A DNA stretch of 11,665 bases, taken from positions 1 to 11,665 of the forward strand of contig CAYSVH010000031.1 in the NCBI GenBank assembly GCA_964434425.1, in the 5' to 3' direction. A program made the position numbers and the translations under genes. This document shows, in pieces, positions 8,954 through 11,665 of the stretch. Every line of letters begins with the position of its first letter. The first letter of the stretch is position 1. The stretch is from CALMEC01 sp964434425 (lineage in GTDB: Bacteria; Actinomycetota; Thermoleophilia; Miltoncostaeales; Miltoncostaeaceae). The notes beneath the pieces were generated by a model that was not told the origin of the DNA, did no database searches, and saw nothing but the letters and a program-made list of their open reading frames with translations.

Positions 8954-9734
8954 GCCAATTCTGAAGATCGAAAACCTCAAGGTCGCCGTCGACGGCAAGG
9001 AGATCCTGCGCGGAGTCGACCTGGAGGTTCCTCAGGGCGAGGTCCATGCGCTGATGGGCCCCAACGGCTCCGGCAAGAGCACCCTCGCCTACGCTCTGGC
9101 GGGTCACCCCCGCTACGACATCACCGACGGGCGCGTCCTCTTCCAGGGCGAGGTGGTCGCCAGCGCCGACGAGGACGAGACCGCCGATGCCGACGAGCGT
9201 GCCCGCATGGGCATGTTCCTCGCGATGCAGTATCCGCTCGAGGTCCCGGGCGTCTCGGTCATGAACTTCCTGCGCTCGTCGCTGTCGGCGATCCGGGGCG
9301 AGGAGGTCCCTCCCCGCGAGTTCGTGAAGGCGTTCAACGAGGCCAGCAAGCTCCTCGAGTTCGATCAGAGCTTCGCCGACCGCTACCTCAACGAGGGCTT
9401 CTCGGGCGGTGAGAAGAAGCGCCACGAGATCCTCCAGATGGCGCTGCTCAAGCCGAAGGTCGCGATCCTCGACGAGACGGATTCGGGCCTCGACATCGAC
9501 GCCCTGAAGGTCGTGTCGAACGGCGTGAACGCACTGCGCGGCGACGACCTCGGCGTGCTCATCATCACGCACTACACGCGGATCCTGAACTACATCACGC
9601 CCGACGTGGTGCACGTGATGTTCGAGGGCCGCATCGCCAAGACCGGCGGCCCGGAGCTCGCCGATCACCTCGAGCAGGTCGGCTACGTGGAGTTCGGCGC
9701 TGCCGAGCCCGCGTCCACGCCGGCCGGATCGTAG
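8946..9734 (+). CDS. sufC: Fe-S cluster assembly ATPase SufC
   Basis: SufC is the ABC-type ATPase of the SufBC2D complex; ATP binding drives a shape change in SufB and SufD that opens the cluster-building site. It is cytosolic and has no membrane partner. The 262 residues carry Walker A GPNGSGKST (38-46), a Q-loop glutamine at Q95 (AMQYP), the signature FSGGEKKR (152-159) in the form typical of SufC, Walker B ILDE with D176 and E177, a D-loop (SGLD), and the switch histidine H209 (IITHY). A short acidic stretch at about 73-84 (SADEDETADADE) is slightly longer than in most SufC proteins. The frame is open upstream to 8811, but homology starts at GTG 8946 (AEPILKIENLKV), with GGAG six bases before it. 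The start overlaps the Rieske gene, and sufS follows after 15 bases. Confidence 0.97.
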   Translation: MAEPILKIENLKVAVDGKEILRGVDLEVPQGEVHALMGPNGSGKSTLAYALAGHPRYDITDGRVLFQGEVVASADEDETADADERARMGMFLAMQYPLEVPGVSVMNFLRSSLSAIRGEEVPPREFVKAFNEASKLLEFDQSFADRYLNEGFSGGEKKRHEILQMALLKPKVAILDETDSGLDIDALKVVSNGVNALRGDDLGVLIITHYTRILNYITPDVVHVMFEGRIAKTGGPELADHLEQVGYVEFGAAEPASTPAGS

Positions 9735-9749
9735 TCGGGGGTCCACGGA

Positions 9750-10985
9750 ATGAGCGCGGTCTCGCCCGTCACGCAGTGCCGCGCCGACTTCCCCATCCTC
9801 TCCCGTGATTTCGCGGGGAGGCCACTCGTCTACCTCGACTCGGCGGCCACCTCGCAGAAGCCGGACGTGGTGATCGACGCCATCTCCGACTACTACCGCA
9901 CGTCGAACGCCAACGTCCGCCGCGGCGTGTACGGGCTGGCGGCCGAGTCGGACCGCCGCTTCGAGGAGGCCCGCGCCTCCATCGCCCGCCTGGTGGGAGC
10001 GGATCCCGACGGGCTGGTGATCACCAAGAACGTGAGCGAGGCCATCAACCTGGTGGCCTACGCATGGGGTCTCCGCAACCTGGGCGAGGGCGACGAGATC
10101 ATCGTATCGCTCATGGAGCATCACTCCAACATCGTCCCGTGGCAGATCGTCGCCGGGCTCACGGGGGCGACGGTGCGCTTCTGCCCCATCACCCCGGACC
10201 ATCTCCTCGACGTGGACGCGCTCCGTGCACTGATCGGTCCGCGCACGAAGATCGTCGCCATCACGCAGGTCAGCAACACGCTGGGGACGATCAACCCGGT
10301 CGACGAGATCGCCGCGCTCGCCCACGAGGTGGGCGCCCTGGCGGTGGTGGACGGCGCGCAGAGCGTGCCGCACATGCCCGTCGACTTCGGCGCGATCGGC
10401 TGCGACGTCCTCGCATTCACGGGCCACAAGATGCTCGGCCCCACCGGCGTCGGCATCCTCGTGGCGAAGCCGGAGCTGCTGGCGTCCTGGGAGCCCTTCA
10501 TGGGCGGCGGTGAGATGATCGGCGACGTCAGCGTGAACGGCTCCACCTGGGCCGAGGCGCCCCGCCGCTTCGAAGCCGGCACCCCTCCCATCGCCGACGT
10601 GGTCGGCCTGGGCGCGGCCGCCGAGTACCTCATGGGGATCGGCATGCAGAACGTCCGCGACCACGAGGTGGCGCTCACCTCCTACGCCCTGGAGGCGCTT
10701 GCCGAGGTCCCCGGGCTCAGCGTGTACGGCCCGTCCGACCCGGCCCTTCGCGGCTGCCCCATCAGCTTCGCCCTGGACGGCGTCCACCCCCACGACATCG
10801 CCCAGTTCCTGGATTCTCAGGGCGTCTGCGTGCGCGCCGGCCACCACTGCACCAAACCCCTCATGACCGACCTCGGTGTCACCGCCACGGCGCGGGCCAG
10901 CACCCACGTCTACTCGAACCGCGACGACATCGACGCCCTGGTCGCCGGCCTGCACGGGTGCCGCGCGTTCTTCGGGGTACAGTGA
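9750..10985 (+). CDS. sufS: Cysteine desulfurase SufS
   Basis: This PLP enzyme removes sulfur from L-cysteine, giving alanine and an enzyme-bound persulfide that supplies cluster assembly. The 411-residue length is usual for group II desulfurases. It starts with the familiar ADFPILSRD and YLDSAATSQKP. Visible active-site residues are H124-H125 (EHHSNIVPW), D201 and Q204 (VVDGAQSVPH), the PLP-binding lysine K227 (TGHKMLGPTGVG), the catalytic cysteine C367 in RAGHHCTKPLM, and R382 (ARAS). The short loop around C367 marks group II enzymes, which need a separate sulfur acceptor; here SufU, encoded just downstream, should fill that role because no sufE is present. The ATG at 9750 has a G-rich run (9736-9741) eight bases before it as a weak ribosome binding site. 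The closeness to sufC suggests transcription in the same unit. Confidence 0.96.
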   Translation: MSAVSPVTQCRADFPILSRDFAGRPLVYLDSAATSQKPDVVIDAISDYYRTSNANVRRGVYGLAAESDRRFEEARASIARLVGADPDGLVITKNVSEAINLVAYAWGLRNLGEGDEIIVSLMEHHSNIVPWQIVAGLTGATVRFCPITPDHLLDVDALRALIGPRTKIVAITQVSNTLGTINPVDEIAALAHEVGALAVVDGAQSVPHMPVDFGAIGCDVLAFTGHKMLGPTGVGILVAKPELLASWEPFMGGGEMIGDVSVNGSTWAEAPRRFEAGTPPIADVVGLGAAAEYLMGIGMQNVRDHEVALTSYALEALAEVPGLSVYGPSDPALRGCPISFALDGVHPHDIAQFLDSQGVCVRAGHHCTKPLMTDLGVTATARASTHVYSNRDDIDALVAGLHGCRAFFGVQ

Positions 10986-11018
10986 ACGTGGAGACGTCGC
11001 CGTCCAGAGGAGGTCGAG

Positions 11019-11468
11019 TTGGCCAGCGGTCTTGAGAGCCTCTACCAGGAGATCATCCTGGACCACTACCGCAACCGGCGGCACCGGGGCACCCTCGAGC
11101 ACCCCACCGCGGCGGTCGACCACAACAACCCGGTCTGCGGGGATGCCATCCACCTGGAGATCCTGGTGGACGACGGCACGCTGGTGAGCGTCGCCCACAC
11201 CGGCGACGGCTGCTCCATCTCGCAGGCGTCGGCGTCCATGATGGGCGAGGCCGTCACGGGAAAGCCCGTGGGTGAGGCCGCGAAGCTCATCGAGCACATG
11301 CGCGCCGTGATGAAGGGCGACGAGGCACCGGATGAGGACCGCCTCGGCGACGCCATCGCGCTGGAGGGCGTGGCCCAGTTTCCGGCCCGGGTGAAGTGTG
11401 CTCTGCTTTCATGGATGGCACTGAAGGACGCCCTTGCGACCAACGGAGGGAGCCAGAATGGCAACTGA
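11019..11468 (+). CDS. sufU: Zinc-dependent sulfurtransferase SufU
   Basis: SufU takes the persulfide sulfur from SufS by ligand exchange at a zinc site and hands it on to the SufBCD scaffold. The 149-residue protein has the IscU-like fold with the zinc ligands C40 and D42 (NPVCGDAI), C65 (GDGCSISQAS) and C127 (RVKCALLSW), each within one position of Cys41, Asp43, Cys66 and Cys128 in Bacillus subtilis SufU. The stretch between the second and third cysteines (about 75-120) holds the insertion that separates SufU from IscU, and the HxK-type IscU motif is absent, so this is a sulfurtransferase and not a scaffold. The start is TTG 11019 with a strong AGGAGG five bases before it. The gene begins 33 bases after sufS and overlaps sufT by 11 bases. 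Confidence 0.95.
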   Translation: MASGLESLYQEIILDHYRNRRHRGTLEHPTAAVDHNNPVCGDAIHLEILVDDGTLVSVAHTGDGCSISQASASMMGEAVTGKPVGEAAKLIEHMRAVMKGDEAPDEDRLGDAIALEGVAQFPARVKCALLSWMALKDALATNGGSQNGN

Positions 11469-11665
11469 GGAACAGATCCGCGAGGCCATGTTCGTGGTCG
11501 AGGACCCCGAGATCGGGATCAACGTCGTCGACCTCGGCCTGCTCTACGGCGTCAACCAGGACGACGAGGGCAACGTCGTGCTCGACATGACGCTCACGTC
11601 GATGGGCTGTCCGCTCACCGAGAAGATCATCGAGGACTCCCAGAACGCGGTCATGCCGCTCGACG
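11458..11665 (+). CDS. sufT: SufT, MIP18/DUF59-family Fe-S assembly factor (partial)
   Basis: The window end cuts this gene after 69 codons. The visible part is the N-terminal core of the MIP18 (DUF59) family: a short helix (EEQIREAMFVVEDPEIG), the strand VVDLGLLYGV, and TLTSMGCPLTEKI with the conserved cysteine C51. Members at the end of actinobacterial suf operons are called SufT and help mature Fe-S proteins, perhaps by carrying clusters to targets; the related PaaD acts with a phenylacetyl-CoA oxygenase, but no paa gene is seen here. The start is ATG 11458 with GGAGGG seven bases upstream, inside the end of sufU. The 11-base overlap implies coupled translation. About a third of the protein should lie beyond the edge. 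Confidence 0.92.
   Translation, partial: MATEEQIREAMFVVEDPEIGINVVDLGLLYGVNQDDEGNVVLDMTLTSMGCPLTEKIIEDSQNAVMPLD

Overview
High-GC bacterial DNA with GTG and TTG starts, GGAGG-type ribosome binding sites and tightly packed genes. The suf cluster order (sufB-sufD-Rieske ferredoxin-sufC-sufS-sufU-sufT with a SufR-type regulator) and the lack of SufA and SufE are typical of Actinomycetota. I cannot place it more finely from sequence alone.

Left part (1-3445). The first 455 bases hold no convincing gene. They contain a perfect inverted repeat (91-105) and a compact sequence that can fold into a three-way junction (263-333). This lies upstream of a complete pyruvate, phosphate dikinase gene (468-3125, + strand). 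Directly after its stop is the wreck of an arsC-type arsenate reductase gene (3136-3445). It lacks its N-terminal half and is broken by four frame changes whose causes (small deletions and short tandem duplications) can be read in the sequence.

Middle (3541-5674, - strand). A class I/II PLP-dependent aminotransferase resembling 2-aminoadipate aminotransferase (LysN) is followed, further right, by a SufR-like winged-helix regulator with cysteines suited to an Fe-S cluster. The regulator gene diverges from the suf operon across a 109-base shared promoter region that contains inverted repeats.

Right part (5784 to the end, + strand). This is a complete SUF iron-sulfur cluster assembly operon. 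SufS takes sulfur from cysteine and SufU accepts it. SufB, SufC and SufD form the ATP-driven scaffold on which the cluster is built. The Rieske-type ferredoxin is a plausible electron-transfer partner, and SufT (cut by the window end) acts in cluster maturation. SufR probably represses the operon when clusters are plentiful. Most junctions overlap or are short. The exception is a 150-base gap between sufB and sufD that can form a long stem.

Most of the window is well-known metabolism. I see no new defence or mobile system. The parts worth a second look are the ppdK leader structure, the arsC wreck, the shared sufR/sufB promoter and the sufB-sufD gap.
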